NCBI GenBank assembly: GCA_007858575.1
Contig: CP042279.1
Span: 5,148,501 to 5,212,500, forward strand
Direction of reading: 5' to 3'
Source: Streptomyces sp. WAC08241
GTDB lineage: Bacteria; Actinomycetota; Actinomycetes; Streptomycetales; Streptomycetaceae
DNA: 64,000 nt
A program made the translations under genes and the position numbers. This document shows, one piece after another, positions 39,275 to 47,870 of this stretch. Within the stretch, counting starts at the first letter, position 1, and the number at the start of each line of letters is the position of its first letter. The notes beneath the pieces are model-generated. The model had not been told where the DNA came from. It worked only from the letters and a program-made list of their open reading frames with translations, and made no database searches.

Positions 39275-39287
39275 GTGAGGGGGTGCA
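39260..39287. promoter_or_regulatory. Perfect dyad over a divergent start
   Basis: tgcaccccct and aggggggtgca-type arms (10 bases each, exact) flank gacatgtg. The ATG of the leftward hypothetical gene sits in the centre, and the DsrE-like gene begins 35 bases to the right, so a bound protein or RNA hairpin would affect both. Confidence 0.6.
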
Positions 39288-39321
39288 TGAGGTTGCGGTG
39301 CCGCGCATTACAGTTCGGGAC

Positions 39322-39682
39322 ATGGCGAAGAAGCTCGTGATCAAGGTGACCGCGGGGGCCGATGCCCCGAACGCTGCTCGCAGGCCTTCACGGTGGCCGC
39401 CGTGGCCGTCGCCAGCGGGGTCGAGGTCTCGCTCTGGTTGACCGGCGAGTCTCCTGGTTCGCCCTCCCGGGCCGGGCCGCCGAGTTCGAGCTCCCGCACG
39501 CCGCGCCGCTGCCGGACCTGCTCGACTCGATCCTGGCGGGCGGGCGCGTGACGCTCTGCACCCAGTGCGCGGCCCGCCGCGAGATCACGGAGAAGGACGT
39601 CCTGGCCGGCGTCCGCATCGCCGGCGCGCAGGTCTTCGTCCAGGAGGCGACGGCGGACGGGACGCAGGCCCTCGTCTACTGA
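39322..39682 (+). CDS. DsrE-family protein
   Basis: ATG 39322 begins MAKKLVIKVTAGADAP. The DsrE-like fold is supported by CSQAFTVAAVAVASGVEVSL and FELPHAAPLPDLLDSILAGG, then VTLCTQCAARREITEKDVLA, where a Cys-x2-Cys sits at the position used for sulfur relay, and AGAQVFVQEATADGTQALVY. About 119 residues. It precedes the sulfurtransferase locus, fitting sulfur handling. Frame changes lie near 39373 and 39450. Confidence 0.85.
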
Positions 39683-39692
39683 CGCACCTCAG

Positions 39693-39984
39693 CGCTCCCG
39701 GCGCTTCTTGCCGTCCAGCTCGTCCCACCACTCGTCCGACTGCGGGTCGCCCGACGGGTCGTCCCACCAGCGGACCCACTCCCGACGCACCCCTCGCACC
39801 GCTCGGCCCCGGGGGCCTCCCGGGCTTCGGACCGCTGCGCCGGACTCCGTCCGCCGACTCCCGAGCGGCGCCCGCTCGGCCCTGATCCGCCGGACGGCCC
39901 TACCGCTCCCGGCGCTTCTTGCCGTCCAGCTCGTCCCACCACTCGTCCGACTGCGGGTCGCCCGAAGGGTCGTCCCACCAGCGG
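39693..39984. repeat. 81-base direct duplication
   Basis: Bases 39693-39773 and 39904-39984 match at 80 of 81 positions. The right copy encodes the last 27 residues of the DUF3099 protein (WWDDPSGDPQSDEWWDELDG, then KKRRER and stop), and the left copy repeats the same peptide after about 130 unrelated bases. Confidence 0.9.
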
Positions 39985-40162
39985 TCCTCCGGGCCCCGGC
40001 GGTTGGCGACCATCGCGGCGGCCGGGGGATGACCATGGCGACGACGCACATGGCGACGGCGGCCGGGGTCGAGAAGAGGCGTACGACGGCCCAGGCGCCC
40101 ACGAAGAGGAACAGGCAGGCGCCCATCATCCAGAAGTAGACGTGGCGGCGGCGTGCGTACAC
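39900..40162 (-). CDS. DUF3099 membrane protein
   Basis: GTG 40162 starts VYARRRHVYFWMMGACLFLF. Two membrane helices (WMMGACLFLFVGAWAVVRLF and PAAVAMCVVAMVIPP) and an acidic, Trp-rich tail (RWWDDPSGDPQSDEWWDEL) ending KKRRER at TAG 39900. A base is lost near 40030. DUF3099 proteins are small actinobacterial membrane proteins of unknown function that often lie near moeZ or sulfurtransferase genes. A second copy of the last 27 codons follows the stop. Confidence 0.85.
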
Positions 40163-40199
40163 CCCTTCAGCGTACGTCCGCCGGGCGCGCGCGGGCAGA

Positions 40200-40261
40200 C
40201 CGAAGGGCCGTGCCCCAAGTCCCGGAATGGCGTCCAACCCCCAGGAGGCACGGCCCTTCGG
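40200..40261. terminator. Strong bidirectional-looking hairpin
   Basis: ccgaagggccgtgcc (40200-40214) pairs exactly with ggcacggcccttcgg (40247-40261). It separates DUF1416 (leftward, upstream side) from DUF3099 and should end the sulfurtransferase-DUF1416 transcript. Confidence 0.8.
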
Positions 40262-40279
40262 CCGGTAAGGCGTCGCGGA

Positions 40280-40567
40280 TCAGACCGCGATGGCGACCTC
40301 CGCGAGACTGCCCTTCTGCGCCACGACCTTGCGGTCGGCGGTGCCGCCCGGCACCAGCGCGCGGACGGTCCAGGTGCCCTCGGCCGCGTAGAAGCGGAAC
40401 TGTCCGGTGGCGGAGGTCGGAACCTCGGCCGTGAACTCGCCGGTCGAGTCCAGGAGACGGACGTAACCGGTGACCGGCTCGCCGTCCTTGGTCACGAAGC
40501 CCTGGATGGTGGTCTCACCGGGCTTGATCGTCGAGGCGTCGGGGCCGCCGGGCTGCGCTCCACACAT
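40280..40567 (-). CDS. DUF1416 protein
   Basis: Intact, 95 residues: MCGAQPGGPDASTIKPGETT, then IQGFVTKDGEPVTGYVRLLD and FRFYAAEGTWTVRALVPGG. This is a carboxypeptidase-regulatory-like beta sandwich with a conserved Met-Cys-Gly start; DUF1416 is nearly always next to a thiosulfate sulfurtransferase, as here, 53 bases downstream of it. The N-terminal Cys might accept sulfur. Function unproven. Confidence 0.93.
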   Translation of the reverse strand: MCGAQPGGPDASTIKPGETTIQGFVTKDGEPVTGYVRLLDSTGEFTAEVPTSATGQFRFYAAEGTWTVRALVPGGTADRKVVAQKGSLAEVAIAV

Positions 40568-40619
40568 GCTGTTCTTTCCTTACGGTCGAGGGGTCCGGAA
40601 GAAGGGGAGGTCCGGAGGG

Positions 40620-41465
40620 TTACTTGGCGGCGCCGAGCTCGATCGGCACGCCGACGAGGGAGCCGTACTCGGTCCACGAGCCGTCGTAGTTCTTGACGTT
40701 CGGGACCTCCAGCAGCTCGTGCAGGACGAACCACGTGAGCGCGGAGCGCTCGCCGATGCGGCAGTAGGCGATGGTGTCCTTCGCCAGGTCGACCTGCTCG
40801 TCCTCGTAGAGGGCCTTGAGCTCGTCGTCCGACTTGAAGGTGCCGTCGTCGTTGGCGTTCTTCGACCACGGGATGTTGCGGGCGCTCGGCACGTGGCCCG
40901 GGCGCTGCGACTGCTCCTGCGGGAGGTGCGCCGGGGCGAGCAGCTTGCCGGAGAACTCGTCGGGCGAGCGCACGTCAACCAGGTTCTGGGCGCCGATCGC
41001 GGCCACGACGTCGTCGCGGAAGGCGCGGATCGAGGCGTCCTGGGCCTTGGCCTTGTACTCGGTGGCCGGGCGGTTCGGGACCTGGGAGCCGTCGACCAGG
41101 TCGCGGGAGTCGAGCTCCCACTCTTGCGGCCGCCGTCGAGGAGCTTCACGTCCTGGGTGGCCGTAGAGCTTGAAGTACCAGTAGGCGTAGGAGGCGAACC
41201 AGTTGTTGTTGCCGCCGTAGAGCACGACCGTGGTGTCGTTCGCGATGCCCTTGGCCGAGAGGAGCTTCTCGAAGCCCTCCTGGTCGACGAAGTCGCGGCG
41301 GACCGGGTCCTGGAGGTCCTTGGTCCAGTCGATGCGGATGGCGTTGCGGATGTGGTTCTTCTCGTAGGCCGAAGTGTCCTCGTCGACCTCGACGACGGCC
41401 ACCTGCGGGTTGTCGAGGTTGGCCTCGACCCAGTCCGCGTCGACCAGGACGTCGCTGCGAGCCAT
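40620..41465 (-). CDS. Thiosulfate/3-mercaptopyruvate sulfurtransferase
   Basis: ATG 41465 after ggaggagaac. Two rhodanese domains: MARSDVLVDADWVEANLDNP and LYGGNNNWFASYAYWYFKLY in the first, LVDVRSPDEFSGKLLAPAHL and the catalytic loop with Cys in IAYCRIGERSALTWF in the second; 281 residues. The segment around 41125-41165 reads GREAPRRRPQEWELD where a KLLDGGRKKWELD-like sequence is usual, suggesting two offsetting indels. Transfers sulfane sulfur to cyanide or thiols. Transcribed with DUF1416 behind a cysteine-rich leader peptide. Confidence 0.93.
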   Translation of the reverse strand: MARSDVLVDADWVEANLDNPQVAVVEVDEDTSAYEKNHIRNAIRIDWTKDLQDPVRRDFVDQEGFEKLLSAKGIANDTTVVLYGGNNNWFASYAYWYFKLYGHPGREAPRRRPQEWELDSRDLVDGSQVPNRPATEYKAKAQDASIRAFRDDVVAAIGAQNLVDVRSPDEFSGKLLAPAHLPQEQSQRPGHVPSARNIPWSKNANDDGTFKSDDELKALYEDEQVDLAKDTIAYCRIGERSALTWFVLHELLEVPNVKNYDGSWTEYGSLVGVPIELGAAK

Positions 41466-41612
41466 GCTGTTCTCCTCCGGGGCAGTGTGCGGCGGTGCGG
41501 TGCGGGTGGTGCGGGTACGCGTCGGAAACGTGCGTACGACGGCGTACGGCTGCGGGATGCGGCCCCGACTTCGGTCGACGGGCCGTGAGGAAAGCGGGGT
41601 CGGACGTCCCGC

Positions 41613-41693
41613 TCAGACGGGGCGACAGAGCATGGCGGCGACGCGGCACAGGTCTACTGCCCGCCGCTTCGTGAGATCCGCCTGTCGCTTCAT
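41613..41693 (-). CDS. Cys-type leader peptide upstream of sulfurtransferase
   Basis: ATG 41693 to TGA 41613 encodes 26 residues starting MKRQADLTKRRAVDLCRV and ending AAMLCRPV, two Leu-Cys-Arg triplets. Peptides of this type, upstream of actinobacterial sulfurtransferase and cysteine genes, act as cysteine-responsive attenuators: slow translation of Cys codons changes expression downstream. It is 148 bases ahead of the sulfurtransferase, on the same strand. Not in the usual gene size range but strongly supported by content and position. Confidence 0.82.
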   Translation of the reverse strand: MKRQADLTKRRAVDLCRVAAMLCRPV

Positions 41694-41744
41694 GGTCCCG
41701 ATCGTAGGGACGGACAGGCGGCCGTGTCACCGGCGTGTCGGATG

Positions 41745-41779
41745 GTGAGACGCGATCGTCCGAGACGTGAGACGCGATC
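41745..41779. promoter_or_regulatory. 13-base direct repeat before the leader peptide
   Basis: gtgagacgcgatc occurs at 41745-41757 and again at 41767-41779, exactly two helical turns apart, about 50 bases upstream of the leader peptide. It could be a site for an activator or repressor of sulfur genes. Confidence 0.6.
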
Positions 41780-41903
41780 ACGGTGTGGGCGGCTCCGGGC
41801 GCCTCCGCACCGAGGCGTCCGGTTCTGTTTCTGCGGATCGGACGGAGCCGTCTCAGCATGTGACCAGCCGGTAGGGGCGGGGCCGCGCGGCCCCCGGACG
41901 GGC

Positions 41904-42589
41904 TCAGCCCGCCAGGGCTATGTCCTTGCCCGAGACCGTGACCGCCAGGCCCTCCGGGCGCGGCTCGACCTTCTCCACCTTCATGCCGGCGAGCACGTGG
42001 AGCGGGCGCTCGAAGTCGGTGCGGGCGCGGACCAGGTCCTCCACGCCCGGGATGCCTCGCCGGGCACCTCGTCGGCGCGGACCTTGATCGTGTCGCCGTT
42101 CACCACGGTCACGGTCGAGAGGACCGAGCGGGTCAAGGTGCGGCCCATGACCTCGACGCTGCCGGTGACCTTCACCTTGCCGTTCCCGCCGTAGGCGAGG
42201 GTGGCCTCGTGCTCGGAGGCGGCGGTGAGGTCCGCGTACGAGATCAGGGCGGTGCCGGTCGCGGTGCCGGCCTTCGCGCCCGAGAAGTCGCCGGTCACGG
42301 TCACGTCTCGCAGGACGACGTCCAGCTCGCCGACCCGTATCTTCCGGTCGCCCGCCTGCGCCTGGATGCCGGCCGCCCGCACGTCGACCCGGTCGAGGTG
42401 CTTGGCCGCCGCCTGGGTCAGGAAGGGGAAGCCCTTGATGTCGACCTCGATCGAGTCGCTCCGCGCGCCGGAGAGCTTCATCCGGCCCGCCGCCTCCGAC
42501 TCCGCGTAGGCCACGGCGAGGCGGTCGATCCCGACGAAGATCCCGCCGAGGACGACGGCCAGGATGAGCAGAATCCGCAGTGCTCGCAT
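41904..42589 (-). CDS. LmeA-like phospholipid-binding protein (DUF2993)
   Basis: ATG 42589, MRALRILLILAVVLGGIFVG forms the membrane anchor. Then a DUF2993 lipid-binding domain: FPFLTQAAAKHLDRVDVRAA, GELDVVLRDVTVTGDFSG and VKVTGSVEVMGRTLTRSVLS. A base is missing at about 42058, after which LVRARTDFERPLHVLAGMKV and GLAVTVSGKDIALAG follow. In mycobacteria LmeA binds phosphoinositides and helps lipomannan elongation. About 228 residues. Confidence 0.88.
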
Positions 42590-42733
42590 GGAATGTGCGT
42601 CCCCCGTGAAAGTTTTCGACCCCCGACACGAAGATCGACGTGCCGGAGGTCCGGTTGGTTCCCGAGTCCGGACGGTCTGGGACGGCCCGGGTCGCCCCTA
42701 CGGGACGCCCGGGCGGCGCCCGGAGCCGAGCCG

Positions 42734-44027
42734 TCAGGCCAGGGCGCGGCCCAGCAGGTACACGGCGGGCGCGGCGGCGGTCAGCGGCAGCGCGATGCCC
42801 GCGGTCATGTGGACGAACCGCGACGGGTAGTCGTAACTGGCCGCCCGCAGACCGACGAGGGCGCAGACCCCGGCGCCGAGGCCGAGCACCGCGCCGGACG
42901 CGCCCAGGTCCGTGAGCCCGCCGGCCGCGATCCCCGCGCCCGCCGAGGCGAGCAGCGCGGCGACGACCGAGACCGGGCCCGGCAGCGGGAGCGCCTTGGC
43001 GAGGACGGCGGCGGCGACCGCGATCCCGCCCACGACCACCGCGTCGGGGGCCGCGCCGAGGTGTCCGGTGGCGATCACGGTCAGGGCCGCCGAGGCGACC
43101 GTGGCCATCAGGCCGTACATCCGCTCGTCCGGGTCCGCGTGGCTGCGGAGCTGGAGGACGAGGCAGAGCAGCACCCAGGCGCCGAGCGTGCCCAGGATCG
43201 CGGGGCGGCGTTCTCCCGGCCGACGGCGAGCAGGGCGCCGTCGGCGACGAGGCCGCCCGCGAAGGCGAGGGCGATGCCCTGCCGGGCCGGCCACATGCCG
43301 TTGAGCCGGAACCAGCCGGCCGCGGTGAGCGCCTGGAGCAGGACGAGCGGGAGGAGCAGGCCGTACGGGCCGAGGGCGGCGCCGCCGGCGAGCAGCAGGC
43401 CGAGGACCGCCGTCAGGGCGGCGGGCTGCATGCCGGGCTCGATGATCGGCGAGCGCCCCTCGGCGCGGGCGCGCTGGGCGTCGGTGATCCGGGTGTTCCC
43501 GGAGGTGGTGGGCGAGGAGTAGGCAGGCCCGTCGTCGCCCACGGGGGCGGGGGCCGGGGCGGCCACCGGGGCGGGCGTGGGTGCAGGCGCCGGAGCCGGG
43601 GCCGGGGCCGCGGTCTGCTGCGGCTGGTACGCGCCCGCGTACGGCTGCGGCTGCCCGTACGCCTGCGGCTGCTGCTCATGGGGCTGCTGTCCGTACGTCT
43701 GCGGCTGCGGCTGCGCCTGCTGCCCGTACGCCTGCTCCTGCGCCTGCTGCCCGTACGCCTGCTCCTGCGCCTGCTGCCCGTACGCCTGCGGCGCGTACCG
43801 CTGCCCCCGTACTCCCCGTACTCCCCGTACGGCTGCGGCTGCTCGTACGGGCCCGGGGCCTGCGGCCGGGGCTGGACGGCCGGCTGGTACTGGGTGTCCC
43901 AGGTCTGGCCCTCCCACGTCTGCGTGACGTCGGGGTCCTGCTGCCCGCCCGCGTACGGGTCGTACGGCCGCTGCCCGTCCGCGTACGGGTCCGGCTGCTG
44001 TCCGCCGTAGTACTGGTCGTTGCTCAT
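42734..44027 (-). CDS. Gln/Pro-rich membrane protein
   Basis: ATG 44027. The first 170 residues are low complexity: SNDQYYGGQQPDPYADGQRP, then QQAQEQAYG repeated, and an Ala/Pro stretch. Then a helical membrane domain of about nine segments (LTAVLGLLLAGGAALGPYGL, TLGAWVLLCLVLQLR, VVVGGIAVAAAVLAKALPLP) ends in AVYLLGRALA. Frame changes near 43810 and 43208. The disordered N-terminus may be a surface or cell-division scaffold segment; the role is unknown. Confidence 0.8.
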
Positions 44028-44038
44028 TGCTCTGGGGT

Positions 44039-44291
44039 TCACCCTCCTGCGAACGGGGAGCACCTCGACCGTGCCGCCCTCGGCAAGCCGTACGGTCTCA
44101 TGGCTCCGGGTGCCGACGGGGTCGCCGTCGACCAGGAACGAGCACCGCAGGAGGACCCGGACGAGCTCGCCCGGGTGCTTCGCGCGGGCCGCGTCGAGGG
44201 CCTCGGCCAGGTGCTCGGCGGCGTACGGCTCCTCGGCGACACCGGCGGCCGCCTTGGCCGCGGCCCAGTAGCGGATGGTTCCCGCTGCCAT
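44039..44291 (-). CDS. MoaD/ThiS-like sulfur carrier
   Basis: ATG 44291. MAAGTIRYWAAAKAAAGVAE matches the beta-grasp start (Y-W-A-A-A/G), followed by LDAARAKHPGELVRVLLRCS and GGTVEVLP. The expected C-terminal Gly-Gly appears in frame after one extra C near 44056 (PFAGG stop at 44039). The exposed Gly-Gly carries sulfur as thiocarboxylate in molybdopterin or thiamine-type pathways. About 83 residues. The Gln/Pro-rich membrane protein begins 12 bases downstream. Confidence 0.88.
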
Positions 44292-44529
44292 AGCGGCGCT
44301 CCCTTCGTTCGTGTGCGCGCCGCTCCCATGATGGGCCATGCGCGCGTGGGCCGGACCGGTGACCGCCGTACCGGTGATCCTCGCGGGAGGGCGTGCGCGA
44401 ACCGCCGCGACACGGACCGCTCATCCCTGCGCAACATGGCGTCCCGGGTGCCGGGAGTGAGCGAAGAGACATCCACGATGTGAAATCCGCCCTCCACCGG
44501 AAGGCATCTGGGTTATTCTGCTGGGCAGA

Positions 44530-44561
44530 GGATCCGGGCGACGCAGCCACCGGGTCCTTTT
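44530..44561 (+). terminator. Hairpin with T tract in the glnR leader
   Basis: ggatccgg (44530-44537) pairs with ccgggtcc (44550-44557), with one G-U pair, and is followed by tttt. It lies about 115 bases ahead of the small frame before glnR. It could end a short upstream transcript or attenuate glnR. Confidence 0.5.
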
Positions 44562-44675
44562 GCGTTTTCCGGCCGTTGTTACGGACGGATGAACAAAAGC
44601 TCTCAGGGCGCGAGAGCCGGCAGAGCCGTACGAAGCAGTGCACGTCCTCGCAGGACCGAGGAAGGAACCGACCTT

Positions 44676-44735
44676 ATGGGCGAGCGAACCGAGCACGATC
44701 GCATGACCACGACCGGGGCAGGTGGTGGGCGATGA
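44676..44735 (+). CDS. Possible 19-residue uORF overlapping glnR start
   Basis: ATG 44676, nine bases after gaggaagga, encodes [19 protein letters not shown] and stops at TGA 44733-44735, which overlaps the glnR ATG (ATGA). The overlap suggests coupled initiation. The peptide has no domain. It may be real regulation or chance; the ribosome site is better than glnR's own. Confidence 0.45.
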
Positions 44736-45539
44736 GTTCACTGCTCCTCCTGACCAATGCCCTCCAGCCGTCGACCGAGGTGCTGCCCGCCCTCGGCCTG
44801 CTGCTGCACAACGTCCGGTGGCCCCGGCCGAGGGCCCGGCCCTCGTGGACACCCCCGGCGCGGACGTGATCCTCGTCGACGGCCGGCGCGACCTCCCGCA
44901 GGTGCGCTCGCTCTGCCAGCTCCTTCGCTCCACCGGGCCCGGCTGTCCGCTGGTCCTCGTCGTCACGGAGGGCGGCCTCGCGGCCGTCACCGCCGACTGG
45001 GGCATCGACGACGTCCTCTCGACACGGCCGGACCGGCCGAGGTCGAGGCGCGGCTGCGGCTGGCGATGGGCCGCCAGCAGATCGTCTCCGACGACTCCCC
45101 GATGGAGATCCGCAACGGCGACCTGTCGGTCGACGAGGCGACGTACAGCGCGAAGCTCAAGGGCCGGGTCCTGGACCTCACCTTCAAGGAGTTCGAGCTC
45201 CTGAAGTACCTCGCCCAGCACCCGGGCCGGGTCTTCACGCGCGCGCAGCTCCTCCAGGAGGTGTGGGGGTACGACTACTTCGGCGGCACCCGCACGGTCG
45301 ACGTCCACGTACGGCGGCTGCGGGCCAAGCTCGGCCCCGAGCACGAGTCCCTCATCGGCACCGTCCGCAACGTCGGCTACCGCTTCGTCACCCCCGAGAA
45401 GGTGGAGCGGGCGGCCGAGGAGGCCCGGGCCAAGGAGGAGGCGCGCGCGAGCGCCCGCGTCAAGGGCGCCACGGAGGACGTCACCCGCGCGGAGGACAGG
45501 AACGTGGCGGACGCCACAGTGCGGCCTGCCGGCAGGTAG
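44732..45539 (+). CDS. glnR: Nitrogen response regulator GlnR
   Basis: OmpR-type orphan regulator: [20 protein letters not shown], then [20 protein letters not shown] as a degenerate receiver, and the winged-helix part [60 protein letters not shown]. GlnR activates or represses ammonium uptake, glnA and other nitrogen genes with no partner kinase, consistent with no kinase gene here. Single bases are missing at about 44824 (GG run) and 45020 (cctctcgac for cctcctcgac). Ends in a Glu/Ala-rich helical tail. Confidence 0.96.
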
Positions 45540-45562
45540 GTCCCCCGCGTAGACTGCCGCGC

Positions 45563-46624
45563 GTGGCCAAGGTGACGCGGGATGACGTAGCGCGACTGGC
45601 GGGTACTTCGACCGCGGTCGTGAGCTACGTCATCAACAACGGACCCAGGCCGGTCGCCCCGGCCACGCGCGAGCGTGTCCTCGCCGCCATCAAGGAGCTG
45701 GGCTACCGCCCCGACCGGGTGGCCCAGGCGATGGCGTCCCGGCGCACCGACCTCATAGGCATGATCGTCCCGGACGCGCGCCAGCCCTTCTTCGCGGAGA
45801 TGGCGCACGCGGTCGAGCAGGCCGCCGCCGAGCGCGGCAAGATGGTCCTCGTCGGGAACTCCGACTACCGGACCGAGCGCGAGATCCACTACCTGCGCGC
45901 CTTCCTCGGGATGCGGGTCTCCGGTCTGATCCTGGTCAGCCAGGGCATGAGCGAGCAGGCCGCGAGCGAGATCGAGGCCTGGGACGCGCGCGTGGTACTG
46001 CTGCACGAGCGGCCCGAGGCGATCGACGACGTCGCCGTCGTCACCGACGACATCGGCGGCGCCCAGCTCGTCACCCGCCACCTCCTGGAGCACGGCCACC
46101 CGTACGTGGCGTGCCTCGGCGGCGTCCCGAACACCCCGGCCGTCGGCGACCCGGTCGCCGACCACGTCGAGGGCTGGCGGCGCGCCATGGTCGAGGCGGG
46201 CCGCTCCACCGAGGGCCGGCTCTTCGAGGCGCCGTACAACCGCTACGACGCCTATCAGGTGGCCCTCAAGCTGCTCGCGGGCCCGGACAGGCCGCCGGCC
46301 ATCTTCTGCTCCACCGACGACCAGGCCTTCGGCGTGCTGCGGGCGGCGCGCGAGCTGCGGATCGAGGTGCCGACCGAGCTGGCGGTCGCGGGCTTCGACG
46401 ACGTGAAGGAGGCGGCGCTCACCGACCCGCCGCTGACCACGGTCTACTCGGACCGCCCCGCGATGGCCCGGGCCGCCATCGACCTGGTCCTCGACGACTC
46501 GCTGCGGGTGGCGGGCTCGCGCCGCGAGCGCGTGAAGCTCTTCCCGTCGGCCCTGATCGTGCGCCGCTCCTGCGGCTGCGACGGCGGCGGACCGGACCTG
46601 GCGCGGCTCTCGACCCCGCGCTGA
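45563..46624 (+). CDS. LacI-family regulator
   Basis: Intact, GTG 45563, 353 residues. HTH VAKVTRDDVARLAGTSTAVV and the hinge helix follow, then a periplasmic-binding-like effector domain (LIGMIVPDARQPFFAEMAHA, VTDDIGGAQLVTRHLLEHGH, STDDQAFGVLRAARELRIEV, VAGFDDVKEAALTDPPLTTV). It ends CGCDGGGPDLARLSTPR. The target sugar system is not visible nearby; glnR precedes it on the same strand by 23 bases. Confidence 0.94.
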   Translation: MAKVTRDDVARLAGTSTAVVSYVINNGPRPVAPATRERVLAAIKELGYRPDRVAQAMASRRTDLIGMIVPDARQPFFAEMAHAVEQAAAERGKMVLVGNSDYRTEREIHYLRAFLGMRVSGLILVSQGMSEQAASEIEAWDARVVLLHERPEAIDDVAVVTDDIGGAQLVTRHLLEHGHPYVACLGGVPNTPAVGDPVADHVEGWRRAMVEAGRSTEGRLFEAPYNRYDAYQVALKLLAGPDRPPAIFCSTDDQAFGVLRAARELRIEVPTELAVAGFDDVKEAALTDPPLTTVYSDRPAMARAAIDLVLDDSLRVAGSRRERVKLFPSALIVRRSCGCDGGGPDLARLSTPR

Positions 46625-46747
46625 CGCCCGGCCCCCGGACGTTGCCGCCCGGCCCCGCACGGGGCTTTATATCGGGCATACGGGCTTCTGTCGGGCTTCT
46701 CAGCCGCTCCTCAGACGGCTCTCATGTACGGATCCGACAGTCTTCCC

Positions 46748-47850
46748 ATGACGGATCACCAGGAGCAGCCGCAGCAGCCGTACTACCCGCCGAGGCCGCC
46801 GTACGAGCCGGGCGGGCCCCGTACGCGCCGTTCACCACCGACCACGGCACCACGATCTGGCCGTCCGGCGGGCACGGCGGGCACGTCCCGCCGCCGGCGG
46901 GTCCGGCGCCCGCCGCCACCGCCTCCCCCGTCCCCGCCCCGGTCCCCCGCCGCCGTGCCAAGCGCGGGGTCGGGCTCATGGCGGCCGTGGCCATCGCGGC
47001 CGCCGCGATCGGCGGCGGCACGGCCACGCTGGTCCAGCAGCTCGCCGCCGACGGCACGACGACCGCCTCCGCCTCCGCCCCCGTGGCCGGCACGAACGTG
47101 GCCGCGCGCGGCACCGGCACGGTCGCCGGGGTCGCCGAGGCCGTCTCCCCTCCATCGTGGAGATCTCCGCCGCCTCGAACTCCGGCAAGTCCACCGGCTC
47201 GGGCGTGATCATCACCTCCGACGGCGAGATCGTCACCAACAACCACGTGGTCTCCGGCGCCTCCGAGATCACCGTGCAACTGAACGACGGCAAGACCTAC
47301 CCGGCCGAGGTCGTCGGCACGGACCCCGACAAGGACCTGGCGCTCATCAAGCTGAAGGGCGCCTCCGGCCTCAAGGCCGCCTCGCTCGGGAACTCGAAGG
47401 ACGTGAAGGTCGGCGACGAGGTCGTGGCGATCGGCTCCCCGAGGGGCTCACCGGGACCGTCACCAGCGGTATCGTCTCCGCCCTCGACCGGGACGTGACC
47501 GTCGCCAAGGACGAGGACCAGGGCAGGACCGGAGCCAGGGTCAGGGCCGGCAGCAGTACGACCCCGGCAGGGCTGGCCGTTCGAATTCGGCGGGCAGCAG
47601 TTCAACGGCGACACGGGCTCGTCGAAGACCACGTACAAGGCGCTCCAGACCGACGCCTCGCTCAATCCGGGGAATTCCGGCGGCGCGCTGATCAACATGA
47701 ACGGCGAGATCATCGGAATCAATTCGGCCATGTACTCGCCCAGTTCCTCGAACGGATCCACGGCCGGAAGCGTCGGCCTCGGATTCGCGATCCCGATCGA
47801 CACCGTGAAGGCCGACCTGGACGGACTCCCGCTCGGGCGGCGACAACTGA
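46748..47850 (+). CDS. Membrane-anchored trypsin-like protease (HtrA/DegP type)
   Basis: ATG 46748 begins MTDHQEQPQQPYYPPRPPYE, a Pro/Gln-rich cytoplasmic part, then RRRAKRGVGLMAAVAIAAAA, one membrane helix. The S1C domain has the catalytic His in IVTNNHVVSGASEITV, Asp in TDPDKDLALIKLKG and Ser in LNPGNSGGALINMNGEII. It ends soon after IPIDTVKADLDGL, so no PDZ domain is present. Frame shifts near 46823, 47150, 47440, 47530-47580 and 47830. The two-component pair follows directly, suggesting an envelope-stress unit. Confidence 0.9.
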
Positions 47851-47870
47851 ACACGTGGGACGCTGCCCCC

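Noticed and set aside
43577..43927. A rightward Cys/Tyr-rich frame (CGCPYACGCC repeats) that looks like a metallothionein
   Set aside because: It is the antisense of the Gln/Pro/Tyr-rich repeat of the leftward membrane protein; the repeated cysteines arise from the repeat DNA.
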